From Wuchereria bancrofti (lineage: Eukaryota; Nematoda; Chromadorea; Rhabditida; Onchocercidae), in contig SSBO01000003.1 in assembly GCA_005281725.1 (NCBI GenBank), forward strand, positions 4,960,495 to 5,024,494: a stretch of 64,000 bases of DNA, read 5' to 3'. The notes under the pieces were generated by a model. It was not told the origin of the DNA. It saw only the letters and a program-made list of their open reading frames with translations, and did not search any database. Below, piece by piece: positions 42,699 through 55,000 of this stretch. How positions within the stretch are numbered: position 1 is the stretch's first letter; each line of letters starts with the position of its first letter. A program made the translations under genes and the position numbers.

Positions 42699-45600
42699 AA
42701 ATCAACGAGTGGATTCTTTATCACGACTTTTTCTCTCCACCACAAGTTTCGAAACAGGATAACTCTGGTATAAAGTGGACTGACGCCGAATTACTTGCAA
42801 CAGTTCTTGACACTTCTGGAAAAGGACATATTCCAATGCATGAGTTCTTACCATCATCAAATGACTTAACTAATTTCTGCTAAAAATACTGAAAACATAC
42901 AATTCCATCTGATGAAGAGAGATTACAGTGCCACACCTTTGTATGTCTCCTGATCACAGTGGTTTCAATCTTTGATAGTTATTTAAAATTCAGGAATGAG
43001 TGGACTGTTTGGTAAACTGTGTAAGAATAACCAGCAAAGTTTGAAATTACAATACCGCGTGAAATTCGGCTTTTGAGATGTCGTTGTTTTTCACTGCTGC
43101 CGTGAAGTGGTCGCGTATTCTTCGTTTGAAAAACTCTCGATAATTATATTGTGGAAACTGAAAAGCAAACAGGGCAATCAGTTACGAATAAATATACACA
43201 GAAAAGTAATCTTCAGAAGTATCGATTTGAGAAAAATCTCCCTGATCAAAGTTTCATTTATATGGAATAGGATGCGTAAGTTCCAGTTGGCAAAGACATC
43301 ACCTTTATTGTGATAACGTATGAGATGGACTATACCTGTGAGGCAGACCTCAGTAGCTGTTTATAGAGACAGATCCAATCAGCCTGCGGAACACTTCCCA
43401 TCCGATTCGATCACGTAACCTCTCGAATGAATTCCTAAATATGAAAACGTCCCCTTCCTCTCCGTCTTTTTCCTTTCAACCTACACTGCCACTCTTTTGT
43501 ACTCTCCTCACTTCAACGTTCCCCTCTCCTCTTCTTTTCTTTTCTTTACCATATAATTAGACCATTCTCACAAATACTTTTACTTCTAACTCTGCCTCAC
43601 ACATTATTTTTCTTTCCTATTTTCCCACCCTACACATTATCTATTACCCACCAATTTCACTGATCTCTGCTACTCTTCTCAAACACACTATTTTCCGCCA
43701 CTCGTTGAGTAACTCCGCACTTCACTACATTCAATCGCTGTCGTACCCGTTTTGTCTGCTACAGCACAACAACCGTTTAAATGAGTCTCAAATTCTATTC
43801 GGGTTGCTGAGTTTCTCGGGAATTTGATTGGATTATTGGGTGGAGAAGCCTCTCTTTAAAGCATTCCAGACCAACAGTAAATGCAGCATGTGAATCCACG
43901 TTGTGCCTGCTTTAGCACTTTTTTCAAGTTACTTGCAATGAATTGAATTAGAGGAAAAACTTCATAATGCAATTCATTCATTTCTGATGTTGTTTTCTGA
44001 TAGGCTATCATCGCAAGTCAGGATTGGATTTTTTCTGTCAACTATTATTGCAGACTGGATGAATGCATTGCAGCTTTTAAGCGCCTTTTGTCGTTCCATA
44101 TTTCAAATGTTATGGTTTTACCAAGACTGAGAAAGCTGTGGCGCATCAGGCTGATAGGAAACTCCAAACAACAATAATCGTAATTTTTTCTTGGTGCAAT
44201 TTAGAGTTAAGGAAATGCATTGGAATTCCATCTCTCTCCAGCATTGAAATCCAATCAGGAAATGATTCGTTGTTGCTATAAACGTTATACTAGAATCTTA
44301 TCCTTTCTTGACTAACACTTCAAAATGGCTATTTCCTGATTTCCAAATTAACACTTCAGATTTGTAATCTGTTTTGCATACCACAGAATGAGGAACATCG
44401 ATCCAGTTCTTTCATGCTTTTTCTTATAATGAGATCAGCTTTCATAACTGATCGTAATCATTTATTAGCAGTTTCCAGTAGCTTATCAAGATTCTCATCT
44501 CAAAACTTTTTGAAACACTACTGTATTAGCAGTTTTTAGGTGAAATATGCTGTAAACATTGTATGCTATCTTTCACATCTACGGCCTATTTTAAACCATC
44601 AAAAAATTGAATAAATTTGTATTCTTAATAAGTGGCATTAATAATCGTTAGTTGGAATCATGACTTGTCTCAAAGAAGGATCGTGAGTAAAATTTTCTTC
44701 AACTGGTGAGAAATTTTCTTTGGTGACAACTGAATTATGAACAACGTTAACCAGCAAAACTTTGTGGATTGACCAAAAAATAAACTTTTCTTGAGTAAAC
44801 ATAATTTTATTAAACGTCAACTTTGGGTCGATTATGGAGCCATATGTTGGACAAAAAAAGTAGGAAGATTCCTCTATACGAGCACCGCCTTTTAAAATTG
44901 AAAGGATTATGTGCTTTCAACTCAGTAAAATTTGTCATATTTTCTGAAGCTTTTTTATAAATTCCTAAATTCAATGCTTGTCCTCTAGTCGAAGTACTCA
45001 AACAGGCGCTGTAGTCCCATACTTGCGAATACAAAGCTTTAGTCGTATGCATACGTGAGTACCAGCGAACTAAACCACATCTACACCATTCCCTCCATAA
45101 ACTAATATCTTTCCCTTTGATGATACATCATGTCTTTCATACATATTATATAGATTCCAGATTTTTCCGATTCAAATTTTAGCAAGTATATCTTTAATTG
45201 ATTAGTACTCACATAAACAATATGTCATTAATCCTATCATAATCAACTCCCTTTTACTCTGCACATAGAAAAATTCTAAAGCACTTTTATTTTCGAGTAA
45301 AACTGAACAAGTGAGGATTTTTCTGCAAACAAACGAGGATGAATTTAATATTTCAAAAGTTTTGGAATGCGTCCGATATATAAAGAAGAAAAGAACATCA
45401 AGGACCAGTAGGTTGAATGTTTCTTACGCTGCTGAAACGAATAGTAACATTAAAGTATTTCTACAAATGGAAAAGATAATCTATCACTAATATAATTATT
45501 AACAAGTCGAACTACACCTGGATAATCTCGAGCAAATTACAGAACTCAAATTCAACAACTATGTACAAAGATGTCAATGTTATGTGCAAAAGAATTGACC

Positions 45601-46493
45601 TACATAAAAATGAGGCCAAGGAAGGAAGAAAGTTACAAGCAAAATAACAATAACAATATGTGATAAATAGGTAGAATTTCCCAAGAATTGATTAGATAAC
45701 GAATGGAACAAATGCAAAAGATAGCAAGATACATAAGGCAGATATTGAATGACATAAAATATAACGTGCACTGAATCTTTATGCAGAATCCATTGACTTA
45801 GAAAGTCGCTTCTTTTTAATAGAATTAAAACAATATATCAGTTCGGCAGCAGGCCTTAATCGGAACATCGCTAGACAGATCGTATTCCAAATCCAATTTA
45901 TTATTTATGGAAGGAAAATGAAAGGGAAGTTTTTAAAAATTCATAATTGCATTAAAATTTAAAATATTAAGTAAGCAGGAAATGTTTCAGAAATGCCAAA
46001 TTTTCACCCACACATAATTTTTTAAAACAAGGAAAAAGTTGTCGAAAACAATTACCAACATCTCAAAAAAATGATTCCCTATAACATTCGAAAATCCTGA
46101 GAATTAGAACCAAAGTAAAAGTACTATGAAACAAAAACCGACGTATATCAAAGACACAGAAATTATGCTAAAATTCAGAACCAGGGATGCAAGCGTGGGT
46201 CTAAACGTGCTAAATTTTCGTCTTTGCGTGCCGTTTGAGTTAATTGAGCAACATATTCAGCCAAGCTTTCTTTTTTATACAAATCTGAAAGATTTTTTTT
46301 CATTCGGAAAATTTTGCTGCACCATACGAAAGAATTCTGTTCATCAAACAAAACTCATTGATTTCAAAAAAAAAGAATCAGAGTATATTTGTTATTTAAG
46401 ATGTTAGTCTAAAGAGGGTAGAAACATTATTCAAATGAAGGCTCTACAAATCGAGGAAATCAATCATATTGTTTTCTGTTATGTAAGAGAAGA
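42699..46493. other. 3.8-kb spacer between TRRAP and MAT1
   Basis: No recognised gene was found. The stretch 43430-43720 is strongly pyrimidine-rich on the plus strand (CCTTCCTCTCC, CTCCTCTTCTTTTCTTTTC), and resembles in style the low-complexity part of a TRRAP intron at 53040-54060. An open frame of about 95 codons on the minus strand (44638-44927) is listed separately. The region next to 46494 should contain the TRRAP 3' UTR or a missing last exon. The part next to 42700 should contain the MAT1 promoter. Confidence 0.5.
44638..44927 (-). CDS. unrecognised open frame, possible exon or small gene
   Basis: About 95 codons are open to a TAA at 44638-44640. Pieces such as ESSYFFCPTYGSIIDP and THDPSLRQVMIPTNDY have mixed residue use that looks more protein-like than most chance frames here. 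The first ATG in frame is at 44820; the frame is open farther upstream, so a spliced 3' exon is possible. An overlapping frame runs at 44810-45052. No family was recognised. It might be a lineage-specific gene on the same strand as its neighbours or chance. Confidence 0.25.
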
Positions 46494-49053
46494 CTAACCA
46501 TTTAATCTGCTTTCCAATAATTTGCCAGCACTTCGTGCTAGTTTGAAAATTTCTGCCACAGGCAGCTTTTTCTGCCGTGACAACGCATCCCATAGAAAAA
46601 GCTGAGCGTAGGTGACAATCTTTCGTGCATATAAACATCGAACTGTTGCAACTATTGAACAGTTATAGTGACCTGAACTTTGTAATAATAATATAAAGTA
46701 GTTCCCTTTAAGCTCAAACGATTAGCCCTTCGTAAAATATAAAGTTAACTACTAAAACCATTCTTAATTAATTATAAAGATCAGCTGACTAGTCTAATGA
46801 CTAATTTTTCCTTCACATCACTACAACCATTAATATAAACCTTCAACAGAGAGACCCAGAAACTTATGCAAATTTGGCGACATTCGGTACGGTACTACTC
46901 GATCAACTTCAAGTTCCACTGAAATTTCATATATAGCATTAAGAAATAATTAAGGTTACAACAAAAAGCAATATTTATGCATTAATTATACCACAGCCCA
47001 GTTCACAGAGTAATTCTATTCACCATTCTCGATGCAATTCATACAAATGTATAAATGAAAACCACTGTTTTAAAAATAAAACATACAGGTTTGATTTAAT
47101 CCAAATAGATAATCGACATTCATTACTTGTCCCGTTCTCGTATTCAGACAAAGGCCACTCACTGTTGCCGGATTAAGATGAAGAATATACTCACAGATGG
47201 AAAGAACGGACATGTTTAATGCGACCTATACAAATTTTGAACATGATAGAAATAATGTTATCTAAATATTAAAAGATGTTTCTCAAATAACGTTTGGACA
47301 ATTATCACGCTTAGAGCTTTACGAACCAAAAAGATACGATAAAGATTTTAGATAAACTAAAATATTATGTTTGTCTGTTTGCCCTTTCAATGATTGTGAC
47401 AAAAATGTTTACCTAGAAAAGATCAGTGGAGAAAATGGATTAAAAAACGCTTTTAATGGCTGCACATTGGACTTGGCTACTTTATAATATAGCCAAATAT
47501 TGTTGTAACGCATCAGATGTATCCTGAATCCGGGATACAACTGAAGCATCACATTTGGTTACACTGTAAAATTAAACCTGCTTTCGAAGGGTGTAATAGT
47601 GAGTAGGATCCTCATAACGAGGGATGATCCATTTCGAAAGTGAATCAATTGGTAATATACTTCCTGAAGTTATATGACGAAACTCATCAAGCAAAACCTG
47701 ATCCATAATATTGGTGGGTTTCATGACACGGCCGAAAAATCTGCAAATTTGATACCTAATCAACATATCCATCAACATACTAGCTTACACTTTGAAATTA
47801 GTTATCACTGATTTCCTTCGTAGAAAATTGTTAATCTAAATCGTAAATAAAGTGCCACGAAATTGTTTTAGAAAGTTTTAGTTTATGTCAGAAAAATCAA
47901 AAGTCTAAAGAATTTAAAGTTCAGGCTGATCGCTTTAATGTAGGAAAACGACACATAGGACTGTATACGCCAATACTGTGAGATGAAACTACAACGAATC
48001 TCAATATAGAGTTGAATATTTCTGTTTGTAGTGTTTTTTTAATTTAATTTATAATTCACGCACAGCGTTTTTATAATGCATCTCCTTCATCCATATATCT
48101 TCAATTTTAAATTATTTTTGCACATTAAATAATTTTCTTAAAAACTTCCTTAGTCGTAGGAAAAATTACCTCTCGATCAGTTTAGCTGAAGAAGATGTAT
48201 CGATTTTGTTTTTTAAAATTGCATTTAAAATTTCTTCAAATGTATAAAGGGAATTCATTTTATTAGTGCATTCTAACAATGACATGCCACCAATGTATGC
48301 GAAATGAGGTACTGCTAATTGTAGGAAGCGCCGACATGTTTCCTGGAAAAATCATGTCAATGACTGTTGTGTGCTTTATTTATCAATGCAAATAATTAAG
48401 ATGACTGACTAGTACTGAAATTTTTGTGACTTGTCTACATAGTTAAAAGATGATTTTCAAAAAAAAAAAAAAAAAATCTGAAAGGAACAAACACAGTAAA
48501 GCTAAAATAATGAATTACACATTTAACTAAAATAATGAATTACACAGAACCAAATGTAACACTAAGCAATAACCAGATTGAGATTTGAGAAATATGACCT
48601 TTTCCTTCGTCAGAAAATGATTGATCAAAGCAAAAAGTTGATGTATCCCAGAAGCATCCCTATTTGCATCATAGTGTTTAGTTAAATAATAGCAGTACAC
48701 CTGGAAAAGCATCACGTTGATTCTTCAAATGTTGAAAATGAAAGAATGAATAGTTATCTGATTATTTGTCAATTGAAAAAGAAAGATAAGCAGATGAAAA
48801 TATGAACAACAACTGCAGTTCTATCTTGTCTCTCTATTTACGTCCAGTCGAAACACAACTCTTATTAGTAAAATTCTTATTGTCAATCACTGAAGAATAT
48901 TCGTTTAAAATATTTTCTAATCTTAAACACAAAAAAAAAACACACTCTTCCACTCAGTGCACGAACGGAAATGCGGCGTGTAATGACATCAGCTCTCCGT
49001 ATGACGAAGTAATAGGGCATGAAACGATAGATAATTGACGAAAATTCTTTGCT
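46494..49053 (-). other. TRRAP pseudokinase-coding exons and C-terminus
   Basis: Seven exons encode the PI3K-like domain, starting with IIYRFMPYYFVIRRADVI (family: FMPRVEIVQKH) and continuing through FALINHFLTKEKETCRRF and IDSLSKWIIPRYEDPTHYY. Where active kinases have the D-R-H-x-x-N catalytic loop, the sequence reads LNPATVSGLCLN, and the metal-binding DFG is replaced (NVDYLFG). The domain is therefore a pseudokinase, as known for TRRAP. After VATVRCLYARKIV the protein ends in KLLESRLNG-stop. The usual FATC tail of TRRAP, with its DP-W-HPW ending, was not found downstream. Confidence 0.85.
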
Positions 49054-52000
49054 CTAAAAACGAATAAATTAAGAATCGCAAATAAATAATAGTTAAACTA
49101 TTTATAAACCTTAAGCAAAATACAGAACATAACAATACATCTAAACAAGTGATTTAACCCTCACTGAATTCATTTTCACTCTTTTATCCTTCAAAAAAAG
49201 TTTAGCAAAAAAAAAAAAAAAAGACTGGGAAAATGCCTTCATAACAGGTGTACCTTTGCTACATAGTGTCCATTGAAAATTTCAACATTTGCAACTTTAG
49301 ATGAATAAGATGCTAGAATCTGACTAAGGTTTCGTACCAACTTTTTACTGAAAACAAAAATTATAAAAGGGATTATATATTCGCAGAAAACCATCTCTCA
49401 TCCATACCGCTATTTATATCAGTTACAAACACTAAATAATATTTGAAGACACTCTACTTTAATACTAAAATAACATTTTTTTTTGGATTATGAACACATT
49501 ATGATCTTTTTCCAACTTCCTTGAAAAATCTGTTTCATGTTGGCTGATGAATCAATGTTTTTGTTTTTTGATTAATTTCGTTTTAGATGATTTATTTCGT
49601 AGCAACACTTTATTACTGAAGACAAGAAGGGCGATTTTAAAGCTAAATATTAAGTAACCTAGGCAATTTATCGAATTTTGCGGCTAACAGTAATGACCAT
49701 TTCACAACTATACTCAGTAAATCTGTCAACTTGTCGTTCCTTCCTTTTTGAATAGCGAAATCAGATTCAAGGTCTTGCGCACATTTTTTTATGTCCTGAA
49801 AGAAAAACAAACCAACATTTAATAGACATTTAATAGTTTTAGCAATAGAGAATTTTCGGGATAATTTTTGAAGATAATTGTGGATTTTCTCATTTGTTCG
49901 TCTTCACCATAGATATACAGACTGAGTGGTCTTCCTCTATTTTTCACAAATAGATTGAACTACCGCAAAAATAAACACTTCTAATGGAAAAGAGAAGAAA
50001 TACCTCACTGATTTCTTTAAATCCAGTAAAATCCTGCAATGAACATTGCCATTTTCTGATTTCCGCAACAAAATCTTCGGGAATCGGGTGAGATGTTAAA
50101 GACTCGAGATTCCTATGAGCAAACCTGTAATTCAGCATGCTGCCTTTTTAATTATTGTTGTTACATTCAATTCAGACAGATAATTAAATTCAAATATAAT
50201 TTTAAAAGAAAACATTTAATCTTAACTTCCGACCGAGCATATAATCATAAATATTCTAACAATAACTTAATCCCAAATACAACTGTAAGCATTAATTTTT
50301 TTGCTCTATTTGCTGAAAATTACAAATATTCTAGTAGCCAACCCGAACAATCGATTCTTCAACTCATTCACTTTATGCAGTGTGTATTCCAACCAATGCT
50401 CTTTCACACTGTTTAGTTCGAACAGTATGCGACAAAGAGATGATATTTCGACAGGTCGGTTCTGACATAACTTTCTAATTATATCACGGAACAATTCTTG
50501 CGAAGTGACAGGATTACCTTTATCATTCTTCAAAGGGTCAAAAGCTGAAATCATGTATATGAAAGACAAAGAAACAAAACATATTTTCCTATTCCTCAGA
50601 AGTTCATAATAATAATATTTAAGGAAAACATAAACTCTTTTATCTCAACACATTAAAAAATAATATATTGAAAAATTAAAAACATAACAGACACTTCGGA
50701 CGAACTGTAATTCACAGAACATTTACAGACTCCACCTTACCACTTAATAACCTATCAGTTGATAGAATAAAAATTCAGCATCTTATATATCAGAAATATC
50801 CTATTTCAAACAATATTATTTGCCACAATAAAAGTCTCCAAATCCCTAATAAAAATAACGAATGAGATTTATAAACACAGAGATGTTTTACTGCAACGTT
50901 TCTAATATAAATGCATATTCCATTCCTCCTAACCATACTTAACTAAGATACCCTGTCCATGAAGGTAATCAAAATTTCGTAATGCCAATCCTACACTTGG
51001 CAAATAAATACTAAGTTTAGTCTATGATCAAACGGAAATTAGTAAATATCACCTGCAGAAACATTTTCGAGAATAAAGTCAAGTGGTTGTGAAGCAGCAA
51101 CAGCATAGAAAACTTGCTGTTCGTTCGATTCTCCAACATGTGAGATGATGCGTGCTATGGCTACAGACGGACGAAGTTGTAACTCAGCAACCAACTGCGG
51201 TAACCTTAAACTGATTTCTGAATAAAAGTTTCGAAGATGCCCAGCACCAACCACGGCTTTCTCGATCTTTACCGCAGTGTAGTAGTGATAAAGCTTGAGC
51301 AGACTGAGTAATATATTTTCTGGAAGCTTCAAGCAAGTGGAAGAAAATACTATCAAACTCAGACTCTATAGACTCAAGTATAACAGGACGGTTGACAGCG
51401 GCAGACTGATTTGATAAACCATTGCCCAGCAAGTATAATACCAGGACTCCCAGATAAAGAGTCCTACAAATTTGATGGGAAGTCAGAAAAAAGTCAAAAT
51501 TGTAAGAATAATTCAGAATTAAGAATTTCAAACCGGCTGAGATATAATCTGTATGAAAATTTAACATAAAAACAAAAAACGGCACTGAAAATTCTTAAAA
51601 TGAACTACCAAGGCAACCAGTTGCTTGCCGGTATACCAGTTCCATGTTTTTCCAACTTAGCGTCCACTTCTTTTTCAGTTATATTCCCATAAACCGATAA
51701 TTTCTAAATAAAGAATTATAATGACCTATATATATTTTCGACTATAGATGATCTGATAATTACGTAGAAGAAAGAATTATTTCCAATTCCATTTCAAAAT
51801 AGAAGAAACCAATCGACAATTAACCTTCACAAGCCACAATAACCGCGCAATATATTTCCGTGCTCGTAATTCATTTTCCATTCTAGCACCTTCCATTATT
51901 CCAACCAAAGCTTCTATCCCTGCACTCAATGCGGCCTCCTCAGTGCTAAACAATCATTTGATAATTAAAGAATTGTTGAACCTGACAGTACAAAAAGTAC

Positions 52001-55000
52001 TTTGATATTCAGTAAATCATACTTTATCTCAGTTCGAACTTTACAGTTGCCCTTTATTAGTAATGACTTTCGTTGCTTTCTTCTTTAAGCATCTTTTAAT
52101 AAAAAAAAAGATTCAGAAAAGACACACTTTTCAATATCCAATCGGCTTTCAAGGAAGTCAGCCCAATGTAACCACACAGAATTTCCACCAGCAACATTTT
52201 CGTGCAGTAAAGCTGCGGTTTTAAACGAATGACTTGCATCATCATATCTAAAATTTGAAAAACAAATAAGCTTTGTTGAGAACTGATTCAAGTAGGTCAT
52301 AAAACACAAATTCCCACTATAACACATAGTTCTATAATGGACCCACTGTTCTCTGGTCCAAAAAAATTACACCAGTTGTGAAAATGTAGATCAAAGATTC
52401 GTTTATATGAAATACTTAAAAGAACTTACTTCTCGAGTTTCATCAAGACCTTTCCACGCAAGGAATAAAGTTTGGCAATATTTTCCTTCGTGAAAGTATT
52501 AATGGTTGTCTTTTGAACAACTGAGAATGCTTCCATTAGTGCATTATGTTTTTGCTCTTCTGTCAGATTAGGCATAGATGATCGCTGTACCAAACACTTC
52601 AAAAGCTCTCTCATTGAAAAATAAGCGTCCATTGCTGGTAAAGCTGGTAAAGTATGTATCCTTAATTTTTTGTTTTTAATTATATTTAACTTCATTAGAA
52701 TTTATGAAAGTAAAAAAAAAGCAGCAAATTACTGTATGAATGGCTTCTGGATCCTACAAAGCAAGCAAAAAACTAGAATTTATTAGGCCAATATCCAACA
52801 AGAATATTAAAGTAGAACCGAAATTTCGAAGATTGCACACCTGCTTAGTTTATCAATAGCAATATTTATAAGTCCAGCTTTTCGAGCAGCGCGCGCTATC
52901 ATTAACTGCGAATTTGCCGCCGAATAGAATGGGAGCAAACCCTGTTGAAACTGGCTCGATTGATTCTAAAATAAATCTTCTAGTACGCAAGTTTCAAAAT
53001 TATTTGCCTAAAAAAACCACATACTGCTTTCATGCATACTGCGCTATAATTTAAAACTGCTTATCCTTATTCAGTTCTCTTCCTTTCTTTTACTCTCTAC
53101 TTAATTCCTAACTTCTTTCAACTCCTAATCTCTTTCCATCCATCCTCTCAATCTCTTTTTGCATTTTTACATTATTTTTTATTTCTCATTTCATATTCTC
53201 GTTGATTTCTTCTGCTTCTGAACCACGACTATTCCTACTATGATAGGCTTGTTAATTCCAAATGAAAAATATGGATGACTGAGGCCGAAATATATTTTCT
53301 TCCTTTTAACACGTGCTATTTTGTCTTTGTTGGTTTTATTACACAAAACTATCTTTGAACTAAAACATCATTAACATCCACTTTATTTATTAAATATTCT
53401 GGACCAAATTTTTGGAAACCGTCGTTGGTCGTTTGGTCAAACCTAGATTATAGGTTAATCTGCTGTAACAAACAAAAGCAAGAAAGCAATCAGATGGTAA
53501 GAGACAAAGTGAACTCAAAAGAGTGAAAGAGAGAGGGAAGAAATAAAATGATTATTACCGTTGAATAAACGACCAGTGGATTCGGGATGGATTTTCCTAA
53601 TCAAAGGAAACTTTTTTCTTCCTAATCAAAGAATGAGAAGGAAAGAGTCGCAATGCCCAGAGTCTAAATCCGATGGAGTTCTAAACTATAATCTAGAACT
53701 CTAAACTACAAACTATTATCATTATCAACAGTAAAACACCTCCTTAACCTATCAAATAATTCAAGATCGAAGTTATATATTAGCTAGCGATTAGTAAAAT
53801 AATATTTAGCTGAAATAAATGAATGAAACAAGATAATATTGCTACTAATGTCTCATGAATGTGATTTCAATCTCTATCATTTGACTAAATCTATACTAGG
53901 AATTTATAATCAGGGAAAAACTTTCCTCGTAAACTCCTCCTCTTTTCATTATTATCACTTTGTTGTTATTACCACCACCAACTTTTTGTTCCCTGTTACT
54001 CCACCATTTTACATTATCTGTGTCAGTTCACTCATTTTCAGTAGTCTGTTTATTCATATCATTTGTTTCTACTATCTATAGCTAATGCACTTCTTGTATA
54101 TTCGAAATCTATTATCCTTTTTCTCTTCCTGATATTCAGAATTATGAAAAGTTTCTGAAAAATACATGGTAATTTGGGAAAAAATACTGAAAACGACAAG
54201 AACAAACCAAACAAATGAACAAACCCCTTCCATCTGTTGAAGAAGCCTGATGGCAGTATTGTAATGGTGAATGCGCCATTGATGAATGTCAGCCCAAAAT
54301 GATAACGGATCTGACAAAGCATAGGACCGGCTCCTGGAAACCTTATATTTCTCAGTAGGAATAAAAATTCAATTTTTCGTGCCCATCTTAGCATATACCA
54401 AACTTAATACCAACAACAAATTGTGAAATTCCCAGAATGATCATTCGATTCATTGCTCAGGAGACAAGTATATCAAATATTTTAAAGCTTAGGCAGTTTT
54501 CTGTTTGTTTGCTTATTTGAAGAAAAATTTTGCATTCCATATGGTCTCGACTTGTCACAGCTTAGCATCCTTTTGCTTTACTCTTCATCTGTCATAACGA
54601 ATGACAGACTTTCTCACTTAAGTAATGGTCAGATATCACTTTCGCAAACTACTTTTGATACAACTGCATTTAAGAGGTATCAACACTGATAAAAATAAGA
54701 TATCTGGATTTTCACATCATCCATAAAAGGCATCAACGAACCTCCACGCCTTTACTACCGACTTAACATCGCCAATTGGATTCGATGGCAGTGATACTTG
54801 ACCACTAACTTCCGGGTGATTAGTGAGTACACTGGCTTCCTGAACCTCCTGAATAAGATTTGTAGCCTGAAAAATGATATCAGATTCCTAATATCATTAG
54901 TATGTTAGATATGTAAAAGTCATTTAGGATTAAAAAAATATATGGAACTTTCAAACATTAATACAGAGTTCGTCAAGATCTGTTAAAAAATAAGCAGAAT

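Noticed and set aside
52728..52755. 21-nt micro-exon between TRRAP exons at 52841 and 52660
   Set aside because: It is in phase and bounded by AG and GT, but direct joining gives LSRIHTLPALP, matching the family (LSRIHTIP) with no insertion.
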